Below, piece after piece: positions 34,031 to 45,124 of a stretch of 64,000 nt of DNA. The notes below the pieces were generated by a model. It saw nothing but the letters and a program-made list of their open reading frames with translations, ran no database searches and was not told the origin of the DNA. The translations under genes and the position numbers were made by a program. The DNA comes from Ceratotherium simum simum (Eukaryota > Chordata > Mammalia > Perissodactyla > Rhinocerotidae), in contig NW_004454239.1 of NCBI RefSeq assembly GCF_000283155.1, positions 4,013,331 to 4,077,330 on the forward strand, written 5' to 3'. Positions within the stretch are counted from its first letter, which is position 1. Each line of letters begins with the position of its first letter.

Positions 34031-37000
34031 TTGAGCCGCTCTGCTTTCCCTCCGAGTGGAACAGGAAGGGGCATGGTTGGTGCGTAGCTTGGGTTGGGTG
34101 GTGGGCCCCAGGGGTCCTCGTCGCCCCGGACCTGTTAGCTGGGGAGGCGGCGGCTGGTTGATCCCAGAAGGAGCCTCAGGACAGATCTCCCGTGGTCCCG
34201 TGAGCAGAGGTGGAAACGTGCTGGAGATAGGCTGGTAAGGTCCCTGACAAGGGTCCACTGGCTGTGGGGTAGGGGGAGCGGTGGCTTTTGGGTTTACTGG
34301 TCAGGGCCCCTCAGCTCTTACGAGGTCACACCAGGCTGGACCTTTGCAGAGATTGGTTATTCTGAATTTGGTGAGACTTCATGTTGATGTGGGAAGGATA
34401 GTGGAGATGTGGAGGCCCCGGGCTCTGGCTCACACCCTCACCCTGAGGTGTGGCCTGAGCAAGGCACTGATCCTCTCAGCTTGTTGGTTAATCTGGAGTG
34501 CAGATGAGACTGGAGGGTTACTGGGCAAATTGGGAAGAAGGACCCTCAGCCCTGGGACACCTGGTGTCCAGCATATGGACTAATTAATCCATCTGGGCAC
34601 TAAGCTGAGGCCTATTCTGACAGATGTTTTATGAAAGGACAACTCAGCAAAAGGAGGACCCTGGGGCAGTGGGAAGCCAGGGAATGTTCTAGAACAGTGG
34701 GTATGTTCATGGTACCAAGCTGGGCAAGCCTGGGCTGGGGTTAGGTGAGAGATGCAGGGGATCTCTTTCCATCCCTGTGTAAGAGACTACAGGTGGTGGG
34801 GGGAGGGGCAATAGGTTGGGGGAGGAGAGGGGAGGGAGCACCACTGGAGAAGAGCCTCTGGCCTACTGGTACACCCCACCTGGGCCTAGCAGCTGCTACC
34901 CTTCCCTGGCACATCTCTGGTGGGGTCACAGAGCAGACCCCTCAACCACCTACTACCCTGCAGGCCCCTTTCCACACGGAGCAAGTGGCCGCTCCACTCC
35001 CTCTTCAAGTCTCTTCATATCCTGCTGGGGGCTCCTTACTGCTTCCCGCCTCAGGGAGCTGCAGGGGCAGGTGCCAGTGTGTCTTACCTGCCCTGCCGTG
35101 TGCTGGGCCCAGAGGACACGGCAGTGGACAAAACCAGCAAAAGTGCCTGCCCTGCCCAGCCCTCCCAACCAGTGGCGGAGGACAGTCACAGATGCACCCC
35201 TCAGCACAGCATTGCTCTCTAGGCAGAAGTTCAGATGGGGCCCTGACCGGAGTATGACTGATGGCAGCAGGAGGCACTGTCTAGAGCAAGGAGGAAATGG
35301 CAATGCTAGACTTGGCTGTGGATGTGTTGGTTCTGGGGAACTGAGGGCATCCAGGAAGCAGGCAGGAGGCCTAGGTTGGAGACGGAGGGACTATGGTGGA
35401 CCAGGGCTGACAGCTCTACCCATCCTGCCAGCCCAGCTCCTGGCCACTTGCTGATCACTAACAGCTTCATCTCCTTTGCAGTTTTGACTGGGGGCAGTGT
35501 GCCCGGTGCCCTGCTGCAGGGCCATTGTGCCAGCCCAGGTCCTGTCCCACACTGCCTGCAGGGCCAGTCAATAGGCCACCAGCAGGTAGAGGCCATGAGA
35601 GACCTTGGCCTCCCCAGGATTCTGGAGAATGGGGCTCCTGACCAGCTAAATGTGATCCCTCAGATTCTGTCTATTCTATTCTAAACCAGAAATCCAAGCC
35701 CAGATGCCACCTGGGCTCTCACCCCAGTTGTCCAAGTAAGAATCTGAGGCTGGGGCCTGGGACTTGGCTTTTTGACCCTCTCTCAGGTGGCTCTGAGGTT
35801 CAGAGAGGGTTGGGAAGGGCTGCTGCAGGGGACCTGGGCATGTGGACACTGCTTCTTTCTGCCCTACAATTCACACCGAGCTTCATCTTTTTCTCTGAGC
35901 CCTCTGTAACCAAAGCCCCCCACCCTGCTGACTGACTGCCCTATGAGGACATCCCTGAGCTCCAGGGCCCCAAAGTGCCCTTCAGGTCATCCTTGTTCTG
36001 CAGTGCCTTTCCATATTTCCCACCCAAATCCGCCCTTTGCTACTCATACCACCTGGCTTTCCCAGTGGCCTCCCGCTTCGATGCTGCTGCCCCTCACCCC
36101 TCACCCCTCACATCACCCCCTCTCCATTCCTTGAAGACTTGGGCCCCTAGCTTGCTGTGTCCTTTCCCAAGGCCTGCCTCCTCCAGGAGCACTGGAGCAC
36201 CCAGTGGACCAGCCCTCAGTGGGGCCTCCCACTCTTCTGATAAGGAAGAGCACTTTAATTTTCCTCTGGGGATCCAACCCACCCTACTCAGGCCACATGG
36301 CTCTGGGGGTCTGACCCCTCCAATTCCAGGGATGGTCACATGATCAAAGACCTGGCCAATGAGTGTTCAGTTGGTTATTCATTTTGCCACAATGATTGGG
36401 TCAGAAATGGGTTCTTGACCCCAGTGGGTTCAATGAGAGTCAATCTTGGAACTTTTCCTGGAACTACTGAGCAAGAGGTGCTCTCTCCCCCAGGATCACT
36501 AAAGGGTAGGGACATGGGGCCAGAGTTGCCAGAGGCCATCTTTATCAACACAAAGGGAGAGCTCACCTGGAAAAGGAGCCAAGACAGACAAAACTGGAAC
36601 CAAGTAATGGAGAGACAGATACCTGAGGACGTTAATGGCGCCTCTGGATCTAGCCATGTCTGAAGCTAGATTAGCCCTGATTGTCATGTGACCTGATACA
36701 TTGCCTTTTGCATAAGTTAGTTTGAATTGGATTTCTGTTACTTGTAATCTACTCTCTCCTTTGACTCACTTTACCCTCCCATGCTCACACCCTGGACCTT
36801 GTCATCCCTTCAAATTGCTCTTCCTCTGAAACCACTCTCCCAGTGTCCCACTCTCTACCCACAGGCCCCTCCCCTCCTCTCTTCCCTCCTTGCTCACTCA
36901 GACCCTTCAGCTGAGCTACACCTCTGTGGGTGGGTCCCACCCCACGCTGAAGAATGGATGGCCATAACCAGCCCCACGTGAACACTGTGTGTGTGTCAGG

Positions 37001-38430
37001 CACTCCGAGGAAGGCTGCACAGGCCTCATCTCAGCCTTGCAACAGCCCCACCAAGGAAGGTGTTCAGCCCCAGCAAGGAAGGTGTCCAAAAGCTCATCTT
37101 ACAGGTGTGGGTGCTGAGACTGGGAGGCTGTATTTTCTGCCCTGACACCACCCTCAGCTCCTGCACGGGGCTGGGGAGCCCAGGATCCACCATTTACTTA
37201 CTGTGTCTCTTGGACTTGGCTTCAAGGAACCTCAATTCCAAGTGAACACTGGAGGCACATGACACTGCAAGGCCCAGCGGGAGGGCTTCCTGGGGGAGGT
37301 GACCCTGGTACAGTGAGGAGGCAAAGGACCAGGTGCATTTGCTTGTCTGTAAAATAGGGGCATAGCAATGGCCCAGGCCTGGGCTCCTTTCTGCCCACTG
37401 ATTAGGAGAGGGGTCAAGCGGGGCCAGGCCCTGGAGGCTGAGATCAGGGTTCTGGGCCTGGCTGCACCATGGTCTTTCCTCCGGGGCAAGATTGTTCTCC
37501 CCAAGCCTCAGTTTCCTTATCTATAAATGGAGCCAAGAAAGATTTCTTTTACTCACCTAACTAGGGGGCATCTGAACACACTGCCTCTGGCCAGGGTCTC
37601 TGGGTTTTCCTGCCTCTATCCCTTGTACTCCCTGGCTGCAGCACTCTCCTCCTGCGATGCTGCCTCCTTCCTCTCAGGGGGCTGGGACCTGCCTCCCTGT
37701 GATCCTCCTCAGGATCCCAGGTCTGCCTTCTGGGTCCCTAGATCTGACTTCTCCCTGGCCCCGGCACAGCCCTGCAGCCACTGGAAAGGCCCTTTTCCAG
37801 GCTGTGCAGCTTTCGTGGCACACAGCATGGGGTCTGCACCCAACTGACCCCCATGGACCAACCTAGCTGAAGCTGTCGATGTGCCAGTGCTCAGCCCTGA
37901 GCACTGGGGCACACAACCTGTCGGGGGGCCTGAGCACTCAGCACAAGCGGTACTGACAGCTCTCCGCCCCAGGCATCAGACCTTGGGGGATGTGGCCAGA
38001 GGGCACGTTAGCTGCTCTGGCAGCTCCACCAGTCAGGAGGCAGCAAAGAGGCCTTGGTCTTTCCACAGCAACTACTATTGCGGCCACTTGCACTTGCAAA
38101 ATGGGGACAGTGACACTCACAGAGGTGTTGGGAGAACAGAATGAAATCTCATATGTCAAGGGCCTAGTCCACAGTCATTCATTCAGTACATGCTTGCTGA
38201 ACAGAGGCAGGGATGGGGACCTATCAGACCTGCTCCCTGTTCTCGAGGAGCTCAGCCATGTGCAGGAGGACAGATAAACCAGCAGCTTCCGGATAGGGAC
38301 ATTCCACGCTGGAGCAGCACTAGCACAGGCCCCCAGGTATAGAGAAAGCTCCTGAGTTTAGGGAATGGTGAAAGCAACAGGTAGAGTGACAGTGCATGAG
38401 GTGGAAATAGTCAGCAGGGCTTCAGGTTCC
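34031..38430. other. GC-richer intergenic DNA between the H1-10 remnant and HMCES
   Basis: No protein-coding gene is supported. ORFs of up to 212 codons (34816-35454) occur, but overlapping frames are open on both strands and no domain is visible. Likely MIR or MIR3 pieces lie at about 36990-37130, 37150-37235, 37430-37560 and 38050-38220. A MER/LTR-like old repeat lies at about 36330-36720 (AATGAGAGTCAATCTTGGAA, TCTAGCCATGTCTGAAGC). Confidence 0.5.
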
Positions 38431-38431
38431 C

Positions 38432-39770
38432 GTGTCAGTCAGAGTTCAACAGGGAAGCAGAACCAGAAGGATATAGGCACATACACGCCTACATAATTAG
38501 ATTTGTTACAGGAAACTGGCTGGTACATGTGAAAATTAATGAAGGGAAACCTCCTTTAAAATGGAGTTGGGAAGCCCTGTAGGGAGAACTCTCACGCACA
38601 CACCATCTCACTTTACAATTCTGGGCAGATGTGCAACTACTTTACTACTCCAGCAGGAGGAAGGAAGAGTTTCTCCTTGCCCAGCAACAGCTCAGCCATA
38701 AGAAGCTGTCACCACCCTGAACTCTTACTTTCCTCCAATGAACTTTGCTTTAGTACAGCCCCTCCCAACTCCCACTTTTTCTCTATCAAACCAAGCTCCC
38801 CTCCTTTGTTCTCTGATTTACCTACATGGACCGCCTTAGCTTGCATTTCCCAAATTGCAATTCCTCTGGCTATTCCCAAATCAACTCATTTTGCTGGTAA
38901 GGTAACTGGCTATTTTACTTTAAAGTTGACATACACTTGCACGGCTGATTAAGCAGTCTCTGTAAGCCTGAACCTTTGTGACTGATGCTGGAGTGTGAGG
39001 TGCCCAGAGAGTCAGGAGGAGAAGAACACGAGCAGGCTAAAACACCACTAGCACAAGCTGGAACTCCAGGACGGACTGAAACTTGTGTCGGTTCTTGTTG
39101 CCTCTGACCTTGGTGATGAGGGTATCCTGCAGAAGCTGAGACCCTTTGTCACAGAGCTAACCATGCACACACCTGGCCCAGGAGTCAGTAAAACTGAAAG
39201 AGAATCCAGGGAAAGTAGGGTAATTGCAGGCCCAGGCGCTACTTCACACTAAGGAGGTAAATCAGCAGATCAGCAACCAAAATGGTGGCTTCCTCCCAAA
39301 TTCGGCAAGAATATGCCTTGCAGCTCACCCTAACGGGAGACATACAAGTAAGGGAGTTCTGGGAAATGTAGGTCAGCCTAGCCACAATGACACATTACAA
39401 AGCCATCACCATTTCCCATTACAAAATGGGTGTGTGTGGAATGAGGGTGAGCAGGGACTAGACCAGGGCTCTGAAACACAGAGGTGCACACGCACCAGGC
39501 CAGGCAGGGCAGTCTGGCCACCTGGAGGACATGCAGCCCACCTGAAGAGGGGCAGTGACTACCTAGTCCTGCTGATTGTTGCCAGGCAGCAATGTGGCTC
39601 AGTGTGGTCAGAGCTTCCCACTTTTTTCAGACTGTGTCAGAAGCACCTGCTGAAAATGTTTCTAAGTTCCCTTCCAGAAGCAGGGAGTGACCTGGGCCAT
39701 CCAGGGAGGCCTGGGAGCGGTCTCATATGGGGCTCAGTCATCTGAGGCACTTCCCAAGAATTTTTTATGT
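38432..39770. mobile_element. Old interspersed repeats, family uncertain
   Basis: GTGTCAGTCAGAGTTCAACA at the start matches the repeat type at 8816. The stretch 39060-39390 (ACTTGTGTCGGTTCTTGTTG, TTGCAGCTCACCCTAA) is LTR- or LINE-like. No gene is seen. Confidence 0.4.
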
Positions 39771-39829
39771 GGAAACTATAAACTTTTTTTGTGAAACCTC
39801 CCACTTTTAAAATGTGGGCTTAAAAAAAG

Positions 39830-40525
39830 AAATACTCCACCTCATAGGATGGCTACTATAAAAAAAAGAACATGTGTTGGCAAGGATGTGGAGAAATTGG
39901 AACCCTTGTGCACTGTTTGTGGGAATTTAAGATGGTACAGCTGCTGTGGAAAACAGTATGGAGATTACTTAAAAAATTAAACATAAAATTATCATATGAT
40001 CCAGCAATTTTACTTCTGGGTATATACCCAAAAGAACTGAAAGCAGTGACTTGAAGAGATATTTGCATACCCACAGCAGCAACCCAAGTGTCCATCAACA
40101 GATGAATGGATAAACAAAATGTGGTACATACATGCAACAGAATGTTAGCCTTCAAAAGCAAGGAAATTCTAACTCATGCTACAACATGGATGAACCTTGA
40201 GGACATTATGCTAAGTGAAATAAGCCAGTCACAAAAAGACAAATACTGTATGACTCCACTTATATGAAATATCTAGAGGAGTCAAATTCATAGAGATAGA
40301 AAGTAGAACGGTGGTTGCCAGGGACTGGGGGATGGGGAAATAGGGAGTGATTGTTTAATGGATACAGAGTTTGTTTTGCAAGATGAAAAAGTTCTGGAGA
40401 TTAGCTGCACAACAATGTGAATCTACGTAACACTACTGAACTGTACACTTAAAAATGGTTAAGATGGTAAAGTTCATGTTATGTGTATTTTACCACAATT
40501 AAAAATACATACATACATACATAGA
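39830..40525 (+). mobile_element. LINE-1 3' fragment
   Basis: The order GGATGTGGAGAAATTGGAAC, TCTGGGTATATACCCAAAAG, GATGAATGGATAAACAAAAT and ATTTTACCACAATTAAAAAT is standard L1 3' sequence. It ends in an (ATAC)n tract. Confidence 0.92.
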
Positions 40526-40559
40526 TACTGTATGGGCTTGCAGTCCCTCACCTTTGAGA

Positions 40560-43250
40560 TCACTCAACTTGATCTTCTATGAGGGCCCTTCCGGCTGCTT
40601 CACAAGACAAGAAGCCCCAAATGGTAGTGTCCTGAAGGAGACTGAGCCAAAGGAAGCCATAAAGTGGTGAAAGCCAGAGGCCCAGCCTGCCAGTGCTGAG
40701 GGTCTGCACCAGGGGTAACAACCTCTCTGTACAGGACTGTCATTAGGATCCCAGAGCCTTGTGCAGTGCACCCTGCAGATAATGAGCTTCCAGAGGCCCC
40801 TTTTCTGGTCCACCTTCTCTTGCTTCTCCCAGCTCCTATCTTTCTTCTGGCTGCCTCTGCGAGGGGCTAGGAGTGTGGCATTGGGGCCCTGCTCCAGCCT
40901 GACTACTTGTTAAAACTTTCTGTGTTGTTCAGCTTGACTGTCCAACCCCTTTCACTGATGTCCCTAACTCCTCCAAACAGTCCTCTAGCTTCTGCGGCCC
41001 ATTGGGAGTGTTGCCTGTGGAGGCTGTAGCATGCCTCTCCCCCCTGGAATCCTGGGACACAAGGTGGAGGGACAGAGAGGAGGATCCTCATTCATCTCCA
41101 CGAGGGACAGCAGCCCAGAGGTAGGTTCTGGGTCTCCAACAACGTGCATCTGTTGCTCTGGGCTCCTGGGAGTTAAACCGTGGTCACCCACACTCTCCTG
41201 ATTCAGAGATGGACAAATCAAGTTTCAGAGAGGGCAAAGGAGTTGGTTAGTTTTGCATATACTGGGGACCCTCCCATACAGCCTGAGCCAAAGCTCCTTT
41301 CCCCAAGGAATGAGCTTCCACCCTTCCCATCACTTGCTCCTCATGCTGGTTGAGAAGAGGAAGGGTGTGCAGGCCCAGGTGGGGATCTAGGAGTCTGAGG
41401 CCACCCATTACTTTCTCTAGTTCCCACCACCACCAACCCACCCTCCAGGCTTTCCTGGCAGCAAACAGGATCTTGTCCAAACTCTCCAAGCTTAGATACC
41501 CCTCCCAGGCTAGCAGCCCTTAGATTTGTCCTCAACTTACCTATGCCAAGCTGTGTGCCCTTGGCCAAGCCCATCCCCTGCCTGGGTCTGTTCCGCCTCT
41601 GTACAAAGCAGGGTTGGGCTTTAGGCACACAAGCTTTGCACCAGGAGATGGATCTAGATGGACCGCAGACAGGAGTGGAGGGCGGTCACCTGTCTATTAG
41701 GACCTGGAGTGCCGGGGACCCTCTGCCTCTTCTAAAGCTGCAGAGCAGGAAAGAATCCCTTTAAGGCCTGGAACCAAGCCTGGTCACTGCACGGGTAGGG
41801 TGGAGGTGAAGATGTGCTGCCATCTGGGAGTCCAGCCAAGGGGCCAGACAGCCACATCCTAAGGCTGTCTTGCCTGGCCCAGAGAACAACTGGGGCCCTG
41901 GCCTGACTTGGCCACATCTAGACAGGCAGATGAAGGCTGCCCTATGTGTCCCTGAGATTTGTTCTTTAAAAACCAAGAACAAGAGAAGATGCTCCACTGC
42001 TCTAGTAAGCAGGATTAAGTCTCAGCAAAATGGGGATTCATATGCCCCTGAAATAAGCGGAAATTTGGAGGGCAATTTGGCAAAACCTAGGAAAGCTGAT
42101 GCTTTAATCAGCCAGATTAAAAAAAAATTACAGCATGAAATGTCCAAGATGATACCAATTATGTGAACCTGAAAATCACAAAATAATAAGTTTGGGACAC
42201 AAGATGTGCTTTTAATATCACATTTATGTTAAAGTATGAAAACCTGCATGAAAAGGATACATGCCTCAGAGGATATTCTATTCTTTCATGTTAAAATGAA
42301 AACCCAACAAACTGATTTACAACCCTGACAAACAGCGGGGAGACAGAAATGAAAAACAAAGAGAATTTCATTTTTGTCACTTTATTAAACTTGAAGCAAA
42401 AAAACAAAACAGTCATACAACAGCCTGCCTTCTGGTAAGTTATCTGTATTTTTAAAACTTCTTAGTAAACCAACCAAAACGCCAGGTAAATCAGCCCAAA
42501 CAAAACCAGAGGCCACATGACAGCGTCCCCCCTTCACAGAACACGAGTAACCACCACGGGCCAACCCCGCCTCCTCACCACAAGGGAGGGCGCTCCAAAG
42601 AGGTATTCAGAGACAAGGCATGGCGGCAGTCGTGCCAGGGGACCTTCAGCCAGTCCGATGCCCCACCGCCCCTCCAGGCCCCTGCCGGGCCCAGTGGGAA
42701 GCCAGCCGTGCCCCATGCTCACTCCCATTAGCAGTTACAGCGCCGGAGCTTCCCTGATTGGTGGAAATTGCGATCCCTGATTTGCATAGGGCCTCAGGGC
42801 CAGCACGGCGGCAGCATCTCTGCAGCGGCTCAGTTGCAGTGGGCGGCCTAGCAGCACCTGTCCTTCCCTGTGGCCTCAGGGCCTGCTTCCCTCCGGCCAC
42901 CTGGAACAGCGTTTTGTGGTCCCTATCTTCTGCAAGTCCCAAAGACAATGGAGCGGACCGGCCCTGGCGCTCCTGGAGATTCTTCCGTTCCTTCCCCCTG
43001 AATCCCCGGGAAGATCACGTCCTGGCATGCACCTCCCCCTACCCCCCACCCCAGCCTCTGCACCCTCTTTTCCATGGAGGTTTAGGGGAACCTTGCCAGA
43101 GCACCCCCATTGACAGTGGCCCTCCCAGCTCATCACATCCCTTTGGGACACCCATATGAGCAAGTACTTACCCGCCAGGTGGCCAGCTGTGCTATCTGAT
43201 TAGTGCTTGTCACTCCCTGCCTAGCACAGTGGGGGAGGGGGGCACGTAGT
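40560..43250. other. Intergenic noncoding DNA
   Basis: No gene found. A MIR-like piece lies at about 41520-41620. The part around 42500-43160 is GC-rich with an inverted CCAAT and an octamer motif. The rest is unassigned. Confidence 0.5.
42758..42787 (+). promoter_or_regulatory. Inverted CCAAT plus octamer ATTTGCAT
   Basis: ATTGG at about 42758 is followed about 20 bases later by ATTTGCAT (42780-42787) in GC-rich DNA. Such pairs occur in histone and other promoters. Only motif-level support. Confidence 0.25.
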
Positions 43251-43289
43251 AAGTGCTCACATTCACGTAACAAATATTTGCACACTTAC

Positions 43290-43800
43290 TGTAACTGGAC
43301 TGAAAACTCCAATCGCTCAGGTTCTTGGTCAGCGTAAGAGTGGAATTCAGACACTGACAAAACAGCAACAGCAAGCAAGCCAAGATTTATTACAGGAAAG
43401 GTCAGATACACTCCAAGTGAGGAGCTGGCAGTGCCAGAGAACGCATCTGATCCGCGTTTTGAGTTAGTTTTATTTTTATTTGGGCTGTTTAGAAGGGAAT
43501 TAACATTATCTGGTTATCCGCCAATAATGGTTTTTTCTCCACCCACACGTCGCGAGGGGGAGTTCTTGACCTTCTAGGGGAATCTCCAGAACTGTTATGG
43601 CAGTCATCCCCGTGGAAGAGGGGTTAATGCATATGGAATTTGTATGTAAATTAAAGAAAGGTCAATGTCCTCCAGAAGTGTATAGCAGAAGGCTTTGTTT
43701 TGTGCACTCGTTACTTTTATCATAGTGGTTGAAGGTCTCAGACTCTGGTGGTGGTGCCAGGCGGGTCTCAGTTCCCCTTTATCTGCGTCTTGTAGGATGC
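43290..43800 (-). mobile_element. Probable solitary ERV LTR, antisense
   Basis: Starts TGTAACTGGACTGAAAACTC. It has an antisense poly(A) signal in AAGATTTATTACAGG near 43385 and LTR-like composition, with no coding region. The family is not assigned. Confidence 0.5.
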
Positions 43801-44474
43801 CAGCAAGATGCTTCACTGATGCAGCAAGGTCTCCAACTATGATCCCTCACACATGTCTGCCTAGCTACCTATCTCACTACCATTAACATTAGGTAAAAAT
43901 AATGGTGAAAAAGCAGTCCCTGCTTTCATGGAACTAATGATCTGGGTGGGGAGACTGACCATAGATAACCACCCCCCAAAAATATCTAATTATAAAATGA
44001 TTCACTGCCAAGGAGGAGCCTGCAGAGCAAATCACAGGGGGCTCTGACCAGGCTGGGACAGATGGTCAGCCCCCCAGGCAGCCTTGCTCCGGGCCCCAAG
44101 CCCATGTCATCCTCTGTGCCCTGCTCTACCCAGAGGGTGGGAGTCTGCATAGGGCTTGGTGGCCTGTGACCAGGGCTTCTCCTCACCCTATGCTCCCTGT
44201 GGTAAGGACAAGGTCTTGGCCTCTGTACAGCCTTCTCCCCCTAGCCCCTTACGTTTGGCAGGCCCTCAGGTTGGTTTTAAGCTAAAGGATTCGGACAACT
44301 TCCAAGTATGAAGAGTGAAGAGACTCAACCATGAACCCCTCACCAAGCCTTTTTCATTGTTTCCAAAAAAGCAGTTTGTCCCCAAAAAGCCCCAGTGCCC
44401 CATGTTTGCAACAAAATCCATTCCTAAGGACTGACGCCATGAGAAAACAGTAAGATTCAGAACTCCCCTCACCA

Positions 44475-44896
44475 GCAGTTTATCAAATATAATTTATTCA
44501 GAAAAAACAGAATGTTTTAGGAACTGAATTCCAAAGAACTTAGAGCCTAAGCTGAGTAGAAAACAGCTTTCTGCTAGCAGCACCAGGTCAGGTCTGGGCT
44601 GTGAACTGCCAGCAGGGTGAAGCTTTGAGGGAAGGCTCTCCAAGTCTACCAGGAGAAGACTGAAGGCATAATAGCCCCCACTATGGTGGTGGCCCCTCCT
44701 CTTCCCAGGCTGCCCATCAGCCCCACTGTGGGTTTCTGGTCATAATCAGAATAGCCACTCCCCCATGAACCCACAAATGTCTACTAACACTGTGCTAGCT
44801 CCTCCCAAAGCAAATCCATATACACAGTGCAAGAACCTGTTATCAGCAACAGTATTTAGTGCAGCAAACCTGGCCTTGGTCTCTGCAAGTCCTGCA
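44475..44896 (-). other. HMCES: HMCES 3' UTR
   Basis: The sequence between the HMCES stop and a minus-strand AATAAA (TTTATT on the plus strand at 44493-44498) is unique and of a suitable length for a short 3' UTR. The exact cleavage site, about 15-25 bases past the signal, is inferred. Confidence 0.7.
44493..44498 (-). terminator. HMCES: HMCES poly(A) signal AATAAA
   Basis: The minus strand reads TGAATAAATTATA here, about 400 bases after the HMCES stop codon. It is the first canonical hexamer I see downstream of the stop. Confidence 0.7.
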
Positions 44897-45124
44897 TTAT
44901 TCACTGTGAAGTCGCTTGGCCATGGGCTCCTCCTCCTTCTCCTGCTTCAGCCATTGCTCCAGGAGTCCTGCACTGCTTCTCTTGATGGACAATGGGCTCT
45001 TCTGCAGCAACTGGCTGGACCACTGGGGCACATCTGACCCTGCCTTTTCGGGTGTTTTGGGGTCTTCCTTTTTGGGTGACTTTGTGGCCAGCCACTGCAA
45101 CATCTTCTGGCTGCTGCCTCTTAG
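44897..45124 (-). CDS. HMCES: HMCES terminal coding exon with stop
   Basis: This exon has 75 codons plus TAA. It encodes [20 protein letters not shown], an acidic and Ser-rich linker, [10 protein letters not shown], and the C-terminal [15 protein letters not shown] segment. That disordered tail is the part of human HMCES linked to PCNA interaction. The acceptor is CTTTCTCAAG|CTA. The reading frame continues directly from the preceding exon. Confidence 0.94.
   Translation of the reverse strand, partial: LRGSSQKMLQWLATKSPKKEDPKTPEKAGSDVPQWSSQLLQKSPLSIKRSSAGLLEQWLKQEKEEEPMAKRLHSE

Noticed and set aside
34816..35454. 212-codon plus-strand ORF
   Set aside because: Other frames overlap it (for example 34745-35257 and minus 34953-35303). 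No family is recognised and no splice structure supports it.
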